NCBI RefSeq assembly: GCF_003601925.1
Contig: NZ_QZWH01000005.1
Span: 27,316 to 91,315, forward strand
DNA length: 64,000 nt
From: Buttiauxella izardii
GTDB lineage: Bacteria; Pseudomonadota; Gammaproteobacteria; Enterobacterales; Enterobacteriaceae
Direction of reading: 5' to 3'
This document shows, piece after piece, positions 56,399-64,000 of the stretch. Numbering within the stretch: position 1 is the stretch's first letter; the number at the start of each line of letters is the position of its first letter. The notes under the pieces were generated by a model that ran no database searches, was not told the origin of the DNA, and saw nothing but the letters and a program-made list of their open reading frames with translations. The position numbers were made by a program, and so were the translations under genes.

Positions 56399-57298
56399 AT
56401 GGAGCAGTTTCCGGTATCGCTCGTCATTCTGAACGGCAAAGGTGCCAACAACGACATCTTACGTAGCGCCGTTAAAGTCATGCGTGATGAGGGGTACACG
56501 TTACACATCCGCGTCACCTGGGAACAAGGTGATGCGATTCGCTATGTTGAAGAAGCATCCCGCATCGGCGTTGACACGGTTATTGCCGGAGGCGGCGATG
56601 GCACGATAAACGAAGTAGCGACCGCGCTGGCGCAACTGGCTCCTGAACATCGTCCGGTGTTGGGCATTCTCCCGCTCGGCACCGCCAACGACTTTGCCAC
56701 CAGCGTCGGTATTCCGCAGGAACTGGATAAAGCTTTGCAACTGGCGATTGTCGGCAAAGGGATTCCTATCGACCTGGTGCAAGTCAACGAATCCGCCTTC
56801 TTTATTAATATGGCGACCGGCGGTTTCGGGACGCGCATCACCACCGAAACCCCGGAAAAACTCAAAGCGGCCTTGGGCGGAATCGCCTATTTCGTGCATG
56901 GCCTGATTCGCCTCGATACGCTCAAACCGGATCGTTGCGAAATTCGTGGTGAGAATTTTGAGTGGCAAGGCGACGCGCTGGTAATTGGTATCGGCAATGG
57001 CCGCCAGGCGGGCGGTGGGCAGGAGCTTTGCCCGCAGGCACTGATTAACGACGGGCTTCTGGAGCTGCGAATTTTTACCGGCGAAGAACTGCTCCCGGCG
57101 ATTTTTAAAACGCTGACGCAACCCGATGACAACCCAAATATCATCGATGCCCGTTCATCCTGGTTTGAGATTACCGCCCCGCATGACATCACTTTTAACC
57201 TTGATGGCGAGCCGCTGACCAGCCAGAAATTCCGCATTGATATCCATCCCAATGCGCTGAGCTGCCGTCTGCCGCCAAACTGCCCGCTGCTGGGTTAA
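56399..57298 (+). CDS. yegS: Lipid kinase YegS
   Basis: 299 aa, as in E. coli. A diacylglycerol kinase-like catalytic domain with the nucleotide loop [16 protein letters not shown] (about residues 61-76), [15 protein letters not shown] (about residues 85-99) and [12 protein letters not shown] further on, followed by a beta-sandwich C-terminal domain with NLDGEPL. E. coli YegS phosphorylates phosphatidylglycerol in vitro and is metal dependent. It lies convergent to the ABC operon that follows. Confidence 0.97.
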   Translation: MEQFPVSLVILNGKGANNDILRSAVKVMRDEGYTLHIRVTWEQGDAIRYVEEASRIGVDTVIAGGGDGTINEVATALAQLAPEHRPVLGILPLGTANDFATSVGIPQELDKALQLAIVGKGIPIDLVQVNESAFFINMATGGFGTRITTETPEKLKAALGGIAYFVHGLIRLDTLKPDRCEIRGENFEWQGDALVIGIGNGRQAGGGQELCPQALINDGLLELRIFTGEELLPAIFKTLTQPDDNPNIIDARSSWFEITAPHDITFNLDGEPLTSQKFRIDIHPNALSCRLPPNCPLLG

Positions 57299-57318
57299 GC
57301 GCGGGCAATCTGGAAGTG

Positions 57319-58101
57319 TCAGAACTGCGCCACCTGCTGCGCCATCTCCCGGCTATATTGGCGGCTGGCGTTAACCAGCATTTGCGTATACGGAACTTGC
57401 GCGGCACCGCTGATTAAATCTTCGGTGCTGAGCGATTCAAGAATGCGCCCGTGCTGCATCACGCCCACGCGGTGGCATAAATGCGCAATCACGCCCAAAT
57501 CGTGCGTCACCATTAAATAGGTGAGTTTCGATTCCTGCTGCAAATCCGTAAGCAAGTTCAAAATTTCCGCCTGCACTGAAACATCCAGCGCCGAGGTCGG
57601 TTCGTCCAGCAACAACACTTGTGGCTCAAGTATTAACGCTCGTGCAATCGCCACGCGCTGGCGTTGCCCGCCAGAAAGCTGGTGCGGATAACGGCTGCGA
57701 AACGCCCGGTTTAGCCCGACTTTATCGAGCATCATATTGATGCGGCGGTCGCGGTCGGTGAAGCTCTGAATTTGCAGCGGTTCTTCCAGAATGTCGCCGA
57801 TGGTATGGCGCGGATGCAGGGAACCATACGGATCCTGAAACACCATTTGCACCATGCGGCAACGCTCGCGGCTGATTTTGTGCTCAAGCTCGGTGCCGTC
57901 AATCACCAGTTTTCCCTGCCAGTGCGTGAATAGCCCGGCGAGGCATTTCAGCACGGTGGTTTTCCCGGAACCGGACTCCCCCACCAGGCCAAAAATTTCG
58001 CCGTGGCCGACGTTAAAATTCACATCGAACAGCACCTGGTTGGTTTTCGCCCCTTCGCCAAAGGTTAAATTGAGCTGGCTGACTTCAATCATAGATGACA
58101 T
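57319..58101 (-). CDS. ABC transporter ATPase, oligopeptide/dipeptide family (second ATPase)
   Basis: 260 aa. Walker A GESGSGKTT (about residues 41-49), Q-loop VFQDPYGS, ABC signature LSGGQRQR (about residues 142-149), Walker B VLLLDEPTSALD (about residues 162-173) and the switch His in VTHDLGV. It resembles DppF/OppF-type subunits and ends with a short variable tail. It lies 12 bases after the first ATPase and is the last gene of the operon. The transported substrate is unknown. Confidence 0.92.
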   Translation of the reverse strand: MSSMIEVSQLNLTFGEGAKTNQVLFDVNFNVGHGEIFGLVGESGSGKTTVLKCLAGLFTHWQGKLVIDGTELEHKISRERCRMVQMVFQDPYGSLHPRHTIGDILEEPLQIQSFTDRDRRINMMLDKVGLNRAFRSRYPHQLSGGQRQRVAIARALILEPQVLLLDEPTSALDVSVQAEILNLLTDLQQESKLTYLMVTHDLGVIAHLCHRVGVMQHGRILESLSTEDLISGAAQVPYTQMLVNASRQYSREMAQQVAQF

Positions 58102-58113
58102 GCGTTGCTCCTT

Positions 58114-58980
58114 TTATTGGGTTAGCCAACTGGCCTGACGTTGCACAACTGGCAAATGCGCACGGCGTTTGTCCATATGCGGTAAGGCGCTGATCAAGCC
58201 CTGCGTGTACGGATGCTGTGCGTTATCCAGATCTTTGGCGGCGATAGATTCCACCACGCGCCCGGCATACATCACCAACACGCGGTCACAGAAACTGCGC
58301 ACCAGGTTGATGTCGTGGCTGATGAAAATCAGCCCCAGCCCACGTGACTGCACAAGGTCATCCAGCAGCGCAAGCACCTGCAAACGCACGGAAACATCCA
58401 GCGCGGAAGTCGGTTCATCAGCAATCACCATTTCCGGGTCGGTGATCAGCATCATCGCAATCATGATGCGCTGCCCCTGCCCGCCAGAAACTTCATGCGG
58501 ATAGAGGTTATAAACGCGCTCCGGCTGGCGAATGCGCACCACTTCAAGCATCTCCAGCACTTTTTGTTTGGCCTCTTTATGGCCGACGCGATGGTGCGTC
58601 AGCCACGCTTCGGCAATTTGATCGCCGACGCACATCACCGGATTCAGCGAGTATTTCGGGTCCTGCATGATCATCGAAATACGTTTGCCGCGCACATCGC
58701 GCATTTGTGCGTCCGTCGCATTCAGCAGATCCACGTCGCCAAACTGCATCCGATCGGCAGTGATCTGCGCCTTTTTCGGGTGAAGCTGCAAAAGCGCACG
58801 CCCGACGGTGGATTTACCGGAACCGGACTCGCCGACAATCGCCAGCTTTTCGCGCCCGAGCTGGAAGGAAACGCCACGCACCGCGTGGGTTTGCTGGCGA
58901 CCGTTCACAAACGTGACGTTCAGGTCACGCACATCAAGCAGTTGCGGCGAATTATTCGCTGCGAGGATCGAGGATGTCAC
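58114..58980 (-). CDS. ABC transporter ATPase, oligopeptide/dipeptide family (first ATPase)
   Basis: 288 aa. Walker A GESGSGKST (about residues 53-61), the signature in its DppD/OppD-type form VSGGQGQRIMIA (about residues 163-174), Walker B MVIADEPTSALD (about residues 182-193), switch His in ISHDINL. The peptide-transporter C-terminal extension (HPYTQGLISALP) is present but short. It overlaps the upstream permease gene by 29 bases, which implies coupled translation. Confidence 0.92.
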   Translation of the reverse strand: MTSSILAANNSPQLLDVRDLNVTFVNGRQQTHAVRGVSFQLGREKLAIVGESGSGKSTVGRALLQLHPKKAQITADRMQFGDVDLLNATDAQMRDVRGKRISMIMQDPKYSLNPVMCVGDQIAEAWLTHHRVGHKEAKQKVLEMLEVVRIRQPERVYNLYPHEVSGGQGQRIMIAMMLITDPEMVIADEPTSALDVSVRLQVLALLDDLVQSRGLGLIFISHDINLVRSFCDRVLVMYAGRVVESIAAKDLDNAQHPYTQGLISALPHMDKRRAHLPVVQRQASWLTQ

Positions 58981-59857
58981 GTAGGCCGTCTCCCAAGAAG
59001 TTGAATGCCAGACTGTTGATTAAAATCGCCAGCCCCGGAATCGTTACTACCCACCAGCACTCCATCATGTAAGTGCGCCCGCTGGAAATCATCGCGCCCC
59101 ACTCCGGCTCTGGCGGCTGTGCGCCAAGGCCCAGGAAGCCCAAACCTGCGGCGGTCAGAATGATGCCCGCCATGTTCATGGTGATGCGGATAATCACCGA
59201 CGGCATGCACAGCGGCACAATGTGACGCCACAAAACGCGCACAGGCGAAGCGCCTTGCAAACGCACCGCAGAGATAAAATCAGCCTGCCGCAACGAGAGC
59301 GTTTCGGCTCGCGCCAGACGTGCAATCGGCGGCCAGGCGGTGAGCGTAATCGCAATCACGACGTGTTCAAGGCCGGGGCCGAGTGCTGCCACAAACGCCA
59401 GCGCCAGCACCAGGCTTGGGAAGGAGATGAAAATATCGGTGATGCGCATCAGCACCATATCGACTTTGCCGCCGAAATATCCCGCCGTAACGCCAAGCAG
59501 CAAGCCCAGCGGGCCAACGGTGACCGACACCAGCAGCACGATGTACAGCGTGATGCGCGAGCCGTAAACCAGGCGGCTGAAGATATCGCGGCCAAACTCG
59601 TCGGTGCCAAACCAATGCGTGGCGTTGGGTGCGGTTAGCGCACGGTTAAGATCCTGAACCAGTGGGTTATACGGCGCGATCCACGGTGCGAAAATCGCCA
59701 CCATTAACAGCAAAAAGACAATGCCGCCGCCAATTGCCGTCAGCGGGTTACGCGCCATTTTGCCAATAAACCCAATCGCCCGCAGACCCGCACGCTTCAC
59801 CCGTAGCGAGCGCTCATCCGCCGCCGTGAGTTGGGGAGTTCCAAAGGAAACCGTCAT
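58952..59857 (-). CDS. ABC transporter permease, DppC/OppC type
   Basis: 301 aa with a cytoplasmic N-terminal segment and six membrane spans. It has an OppC-type N-terminal domain, HWFGTDEFGRDIFSRLVYGSRI (about residues 80-101, the family hallmark) and the EAA-like loop AETLSLRQADFISAVRLQGAS (about residues 187-207). It forms the inner-membrane channel with the DppB-type partner just upstream, with which it overlaps by four bases. Confidence 0.94.
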   Translation of the reverse strand: MTVSFGTPQLTAADERSLRVKRAGLRAIGFIGKMARNPLTAIGGGIVFLLLMVAIFAPWIAPYNPLVQDLNRALTAPNATHWFGTDEFGRDIFSRLVYGSRITLYIVLLVSVTVGPLGLLLGVTAGYFGGKVDMVLMRITDIFISFPSLVLALAFVAALGPGLEHVVIAITLTAWPPIARLARAETLSLRQADFISAVRLQGASPVRVLWRHIVPLCMPSVIIRITMNMAGIILTAAGLGFLGLGAQPPEPEWGAMISSGRTYMMECWWVVTIPGLAILINSLAFNFLGDGLRDILDPRSE

Positions 59858-60891
59858 GATTTTGTCCTCGGATCAAACAGTTGGTAGAGCATGTCGGAAA
59901 GCAGGTTCAGCAACACAAAGATCACCCCGACCACCAGCACGCAGCCCATCACCGCATTCATGTCGCCGAGCAGCAAACTGCCGGTGAGATACGAGCCAAA
60001 CCCCGGCCACGAAAACACGGTTTCTATTAATACCGCGCCTTCCAGCAGCGAGCCATACGCCAGCGCGACCACCGTCAGCAACTGCACCAGAATGTTTCGG
60101 AACGCGTGGTTCCAGATAACCTGGCGCTCGGTCAGCCCTTTGACGCGCGCCGTGATAATGAACTCCTGCGAAAGTTGCGCCAGCATAAAGCTGCGCGTCA
60201 TACGGCTGATGTAAGCCATCGAGTGGAAGCCGAGCAGTGACGCAGGCAAAATCAGGTGATTCAACGCGTTGAAGAACACCGCGCTGTTTCCCGCAAGAAG
60301 TGCGTCCACCAGCAGCAATCCGCTGCGGCGCGGCACCACGCCGTCCAGCCCTAAATCAATGCGCCCTGCACCGCCGACCCAACCGAGCCAGGCGTAGAAC
60401 AGCAGCAGCCCCATCATTCCGACCCAGAAAATCGGCGTCGAATAACCGGCGAGGCTGATGATACGCACCGCATAATCCACCACGCTGTTGCGACGAGCCG
60501 CCGCCCATACGCCAAGCGGAATGCCCAAACCCGCGCCGACGATTATCGCCACCGTCGCCAGTTCGAGCGTTGCCGGGAACACGCGCAGAATGTCGTCCAC
60601 CACCGGTTTACCGGTCAGCAGCGCATTGCCTAAATCGCCATGCAACAAGCCGCCGAGGTAAATCCAGAACTGCGTGGCGAGGGATTTATCAAAGCCAAGC
60701 TGATGATAAACCTGCTGATAAGTGCTTTGGTCTGCATCCGGGCCGACAATCGCCAGCACCGGATCGATGGGCATCACGCGGCCAATAAAGAACGTCAGTA
60801 ACAGCAAGCCAAACAAAGTGATCAACACCTGGCTTAAGCGTTTTGAGAAACGCCGGGCGCGGCCACCCGGTGCCAACAGGATCATACTCAT
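59854..60891 (-). CDS. ABC transporter permease, DppB/OppB type
   Basis: 345 aa with six membrane segments. It begins with an arginine-rich N-terminus, then RLSQVLITLFGLLLLTFFIG, the GxDxD-like PDADQSTYQQVYHQLGFDKSL segment of the family (about residues 52-72) and the EAA loop QEFIITARVKGLTERQVIWNHAFRN (about residues 240-264). It overlaps the substrate-binding protein gene by four bases and the DppC-type permease by four. Confidence 0.94.
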   Translation of the reverse strand: MSMILLAPGGRARRFSKRLSQVLITLFGLLLLTFFIGRVMPIDPVLAIVGPDADQSTYQQVYHQLGFDKSLATQFWIYLGGLLHGDLGNALLTGKPVVDDILRVFPATLELATVAIIVGAGLGIPLGVWAAARRNSVVDYAVRIISLAGYSTPIFWVGMMGLLLFYAWLGWVGGAGRIDLGLDGVVPRRSGLLLVDALLAGNSAVFFNALNHLILPASLLGFHSMAYISRMTRSFMLAQLSQEFIITARVKGLTERQVIWNHAFRNILVQLLTVVALAYGSLLEGAVLIETVFSWPGFGSYLTGSLLLGDMNAVMGCVLVVGVIFVLLNLLSDMLYQLFDPRTKS

Positions 60892-62522
60892 CCTTTGTTC
60901 TCCCCATTTTCAGCGGCTGGCGTTTTATAAACATCACGCAGGAAGGTGGTGGCCGACGGATGCGGCTGGTAATTCTGCACTTCGTTGCGTACCACCACCG
61001 AGTCCACCATTTGCGAAAGCGGCAGCAACGCGGGGATCAGTTCGTCATAACGCGTCTGAATCGCCTGGTATTCTTCAAGCTGTTTTGCCGGGTCGCGTTC
61101 CACCAGCGCCTTGTCGATTTGCTGGTTAATTTGCTTGTCGTAGAAGCTGGTGCGCCAGCCCTGGAAGTTGGTCAGACGCGCAGCGTCGCTGTTGTCCGGG
61201 TTGTAGACCAGCGAACGCAGGCTGGAATGCGGATGCGGTTCCACGCCGCTGCCGCCGCGCCCGACCAGCATGTCGAATTTACGCTCGCGCATCGCGCCAT
61301 AAATCTGGTTGCCGGTTCCGGTGACAATTTTGGCGTTGATCCCCGCCTGCATCAGCGTGGACTGCACCGCAATCGCAATGTTCAGGAATGGCTGATCCGC
61401 CAGCACGCGCAAGGTGGTATCGAAACCGTCCGGATAACCCGCCTCGGCAAGCAATGCTTTCGCCCGAGGAATATCCAGCGCGTAGCCAGGATCGGGCAAT
61501 GTGGCAGGCATTCCAGACTGAATCGGGCGCTGGTGCAGCACGCCGTAGCCTGGCATCAGCGCTTTGTTAATGCCCTGATAATCAATTAAATACCGCACCG
61601 CTTCGCGCACTTTCGGGTTGGCGAAATGCGATTCTTTCATGCTCATGGCGACGTAATAAATGGTGCCTTTTTTCACCGCATCGACCGTCATATCCGGGTC
61701 TTTACGCAGCGCATTCACGTCCGACACCGCCATGTTGCTGGCAATGTCTAAATCACCTTTTGCAATCATCAGGCGCAGGGTTTGTGATTCCTGGAAGTGA
61801 CGGAACACCACGCGGGAAAGTTTCGGCTCGCCGCGCCAGTAATCAGGGTTACGCTTCATGCGCAGCACGTCTTTTGCCTGCCAGACTTCGAGGCTGAACG
61901 GGCCAGAACCGGCTTCGTTGGTGGTCAGCCAGCGGTTGCCCCAGTCGTCGTTTTGCACATGTTGTTCGACAGTTTTGCTGTCCAGCACCACCACGCTTCC
62001 TAACGCCGCCAGTGAGTAAATCACCAGTTGCGGGTCGTTGGCTTTCGGCAGCGTGATTTCCACCGTTGAGGCATCCAGCGCCTTCACGTGTTCATCGACG
62101 TTCTTTTTGCTGAAGCCGTAAGATTTCCATACCGACGCCTGCGCGAGGTTCAGATGCAAAACACGGCGCATCGACCACACAACATCGTCAGCAGTAAGCG
62201 GATTGCCAGAGTGAAATTTCACGCCATCGCGCAGGTGGAAGGTCAGGCGATTGCCGTCATCCGAGATTTCCCAGGATTTCGCCAGCGCCGGGCGCACGTT
62301 GGTAAGTTTTGCCGGATCTAATTCCACCAGCGAGTCGTAGAGATTTACCACCAGCCCGACCACTTCGTTGCCGGTCATAGCGGCGGGATCAAGGGTGAGC
62401 AAGTTATTCATATTCATGCCGATAATCAGCTGGTCAGGCGGCGTTTTCGCCACCGCCGAACCGCTGCCGAGCATGAACAGGAGCGTGAGCAGCCACGCTC
62501 CCAGCCGGGAGTTTCGATTCAT
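60888..62522 (-). CDS. ABC transporter substrate-binding protein, SBP family 5
   Basis: 544 aa from the ATG at 62522, with a typical Sec signal peptide (NRNSRLGAWLLTLLFMLGSGSAVA, about residues 2-25, cleavage near AVA-K). The mature part shows the family 5 pattern: LTLDPAAMTG, LAKSWEISDDGNRLTFHLRDGVKFHSGNPLTADDV (about residues 82-116) and VREAVRYLIDYQGI (about residues 302-315). It would capture a peptide-like or other organic solute in the periplasm. The frame is open 27 codons upstream; the signal peptide defines the start. The ribosome-binding site is weak. Confidence 0.92.
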   Translation of the reverse strand: MNRNSRLGAWLLTLLFMLGSGSAVAKTPPDQLIIGMNMNNLLTLDPAAMTGNEVVGLVVNLYDSLVELDPAKLTNVRPALAKSWEISDDGNRLTFHLRDGVKFHSGNPLTADDVVWSMRRVLHLNLAQASVWKSYGFSKKNVDEHVKALDASTVEITLPKANDPQLVIYSLAALGSVVVLDSKTVEQHVQNDDWGNRWLTTNEAGSGPFSLEVWQAKDVLRMKRNPDYWRGEPKLSRVVFRHFQESQTLRLMIAKGDLDIASNMAVSDVNALRKDPDMTVDAVKKGTIYYVAMSMKESHFANPKVREAVRYLIDYQGINKALMPGYGVLHQRPIQSGMPATLPDPGYALDIPRAKALLAEAGYPDGFDTTLRVLADQPFLNIAIAVQSTLMQAGINAKIVTGTGNQIYGAMRERKFDMLVGRGGSGVEPHPHSSLRSLVYNPDNSDAARLTNFQGWRTSFYDKQINQQIDKALVERDPAKQLEEYQAIQTRYDELIPALLPLSQMVDSVVVRNEVQNYQPHPSATTFLRDVYKTPAAENGENKG

Positions 62523-62599
62523 GATAGATACCGTTTTGTAGGGTAGAGTTTGCCCAGGCGCCATTAGCCCGGGCTTATTATTTTTACGGTGGGTACAGC

Positions 62600-63754
62600 T
62601 CAATCCCGGCTAACGGTGTTGATCTCGATATATTCAAAATTGATGTCTTCACCGAGGCCCGGACGCTGTGGCAAATGCACAAATCCGTCGGCATCCATCG
62701 GGTCAACGATGCTGTTCAGGTAAGCGGCTGGCTCATCGTATTCGAGGAACGGGTGCAGTAAACCGCGTTCGTACCAGCGGCAGTTACGAATTGCGCCAAC
62801 CACCGCAAGGCTTGCCGCACCGTTGCCATGAACTTCGCAATCCATCCCGAAAGATTCAGCCAGTGCGGCGACTTTCATGGTTGGCGAAATCCCGCCGACG
62901 CCGTTCGCGCCCGCACGTAAAATGTCGCAGGCTCCCGCTTTGACCCAATCGGCGCGGCTGTGGTGTTTACCGCCGAGACTTTCAGGCCCGAGCACATCAA
63001 TGGATAAGTTTTCAGAAAGCCAGATGTAAGACGCCATGCTCTCTTCTTCCATCGGCTCCTCGAACCACGCGAAGTTGAGTTTTTCTAATTCTTTGCCGAT
63101 GTACAGGGCCTGGCTGCGGCTGTACCAGTGGTAGCCATCGAGCATTAAATCGATATCCGGGCCGACCGCTTCACGCACGGCAGCGCAGGCTTTGACATCC
63201 ATTTTTGGGTCTGGCGCGAAGGCAACCGGTGGCATCCAGGTGTGGAGTTTTATCGCTTTGTAGCCGCGAGCCACCAGCTTTTCAGCGAACTGGCCAAATT
63301 CATCCGGCGTGGATAACCCGCCTTCCAGTTCGTCGCCGCACATGGTGCTGCCGTAGGCCGGAACTTTATCGCGGTAACCGCCCAGCAGTTTATAAACGGG
63401 CATTTTGAGTTTGCGGCCAATCAAATCCCACAGCGCTTGTTCGACAAACGACAGCGCGCGTTCGGTTAATTGATGTGCGCTACCACGCTGCCAGTGCACC
63501 AGATCTTGCCAGATGCGCTCGCGGTTAAACGGGTCTTGCCCCACCAGCACTTTGCGGAAAAACGCATTAACGACATACGGACGCACCACTTCTGGCGGCG
63601 CAAATGAATACCCGCAGTCTCCTTCATCAGTGGTAATGGTCAGCATCGCCATTTTGGCGAGGCTCTCAGGGCCAGGATGAGAGTGCCCGGCGCTATCAGA
63701 AACTCGGCGAGTGGGATAAGTAAAAACGGTGACGTCTACAGATTCTATTTTCAC
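62600..63754 (-). CDS. Enolase-superfamily enzyme, mandelate racemase/muconate lactonizing group
   Basis: 384 aa with an N-terminal capping domain and a C-terminal barrel. Metal ligands are Asp206 (MLDGY), Glu232 (WFEEP) and Glu258 (LGPES). The second-strand acid/base motif is Lys169-Leu-His171, a K-x-H in place of the common K-x-K, and His309 (EVHGNG) with Asp277 is the opposite-face dyad. This suggests a sugar-acid dehydratase or racemase, but the substrate cannot be assigned. It starts with GTG after AAGGA. It heads the ABC-transporter operon; the importer may bring in its substrate or a precursor. Confidence 0.88.
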   Translation of the reverse strand: MKIESVDVTVFTYPTRRVSDSAGHSHPGPESLAKMAMLTITTDEGDCGYSFAPPEVVRPYVVNAFFRKVLVGQDPFNRERIWQDLVHWQRGSAHQLTERALSFVEQALWDLIGRKLKMPVYKLLGGYRDKVPAYGSTMCGDELEGGLSTPDEFGQFAEKLVARGYKAIKLHTWMPPVAFAPDPKMDVKACAAVREAVGPDIDLMLDGYHWYSRSQALYIGKELEKLNFAWFEEPMEEESMASYIWLSENLSIDVLGPESLGGKHHSRADWVKAGACDILRAGANGVGGISPTMKVAALAESFGMDCEVHGNGAASLAVVGAIRNCRWYERGLLHPFLEYDEPAAYLNSIVDPMDADGFVHLPQRPGLGEDINFEYIEINTVSRD

Positions 63755-63811
63755 GACTGTTATTGTCCTTTTGTGAATTTAAAACAGCGTTTCAGCACTT
63801 ACTGTATGCGT

Positions 63812-63842
63812 AAAAAAGCACCTGCGCCTCGTTCAAAGGTGC
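63812..63842 (-). terminator. Rho-independent terminator or leader attenuator
   Basis: On the minus strand GCACCT, a 13-base loop and AGGTGC are followed by T6. Arms are 63818-63823 and 63837-63842. It ends a minus-strand transcript entering from beyond the window or attenuates the enolase/ABC operon, whose first start codon lies about 58 bases downstream. Confidence 0.65.
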
Positions 63843-63885
63843 CTAAATAGAAGGGATTTTTTGGACATTTGCACAGGAGAAAGTG

Positions 63886-63975
63886 ATGGTTTTCACAGAT
63901 TGTTATGGAATTGTGATCGGGGGCATTGATGCTTATGGCAGCGCAGTGGTTTTCCGTTCACCTGGCGCTCAGTGA
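63886..63975 (+). CDS. Possible 29-residue small ORF
   Basis: ATG to TGA, 29 codons, preceded by a strong Shine-Dalgarno ACAGGAGAAAGTG. The peptide starts MVFTDCYGIVIGGIDAYGSA. No homology is recognised and it may be chance; a leader peptide for a gene beyond the right edge is possible. Confidence 0.2.
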   Translation: MVFTDCYGIVIGGIDAYGSAVVFRSPGAQ

Positions 63976-64000
63976 TTCATATAGCTATCGATACGGTGAA

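Larger units (their letters stand above)
63755..64000. other. Upstream region of the enolase/ABC operon
   Basis: 246 bases to the window edge. It holds a minus-strand terminator-like hairpin (63812-63842) and a short plus-strand frame (63886-63975). The promoter of the enolase/ABC operon should lie between 63755 and about 63811 unless the hairpin is an attenuator in a longer leader; I see no clear -35/-10 there. Confidence 0.4.

Overview
The window is a chromosomal segment of an Enterobacteriaceae-family gammaproteobacterium. Gene order and protein lengths follow the E. coli K-12 wza-wca, yegH-asmA-dcd-udk-yegE-alkA-yegD-mdtABCD-baeSR-trhP-cyaR-yegS neighbourhood almost gene for gene, and two full-length 127-bp ERIC elements are present. 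Genus cannot be settled from sequence reading alone.

Layout. (1) Positions 1-4958, minus strand, AT-rich: the promoter-proximal end of an O-antigen locus (wzx, a GT2 glycosyltransferase, wzy, fnlA and a partial fnlB), pointing to an L-FucNAc-containing O antigen. It is preceded by a JUMPstart/ops element (RfaH recruitment) and then galF. (2) 6418-29472, minus strand: a complete colanic acid operon, wza-wzb-wzc-wcaABCDEF-gmd-fcl-gmm-wcaI-cpsB-cpsG-wcaJ-wzxC-wcaKLM. Four of its intergenic gaps carry the same long G/C-rich palindrome family; in the wcaF-gmd gap the palindrome has expanded into a seven-copy 44-bp tandem array. The wza control region (29473-30458) holds a second JUMPstart/ops, a RcsAB-box candidate and two oppositely oriented ERIC elements. 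(3) 30459-41335: yegH, asmA, dcd, udk, dgcE (yegE), alkA, yegD. (4) 41366-42032: an inserted HigBA-like toxin-antitoxin pair with two tandem operator palindromes. (5) 42262-53224: the overlapping mdtABCD-baeSR efflux and envelope-stress operon. (6) 53347-57298: trhP, the CyaR small RNA with a class II CRP site, an AT-rich accessory pair (a 208-aa unknown protein translationally coupled to a YafO-family toxin), and yegS. (7) 57319-63754, minus strand: a Dpp/Opp-type ABC importer operon led by an enolase-superfamily enzyme.

How the parts work together. Both surface-polysaccharide operons rely on ops/RfaH antitermination, and the colanic acid operon probably also on RcsAB. gmd, fcl, gmm, cpsB and cpsG supply GDP-fucose and GDP-mannose; WcaJ starts the repeat unit; the Wca transferases and acetyltransferases extend it; WzxC, WcaD, Wza and Wzc flip, polymerise and export it; Wzb resets Wzc. 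MdtABC is a RND pump under BaeSR control. The ABC/enolase cluster looks like an uptake-plus-catabolism unit of unknown substrate.

The best candidates for something undescribed are the 208-aa/YafO pair beside cyaR, with its own upstream palindrome, and the tandem hairpin array transcribed inside the colanic acid operon.
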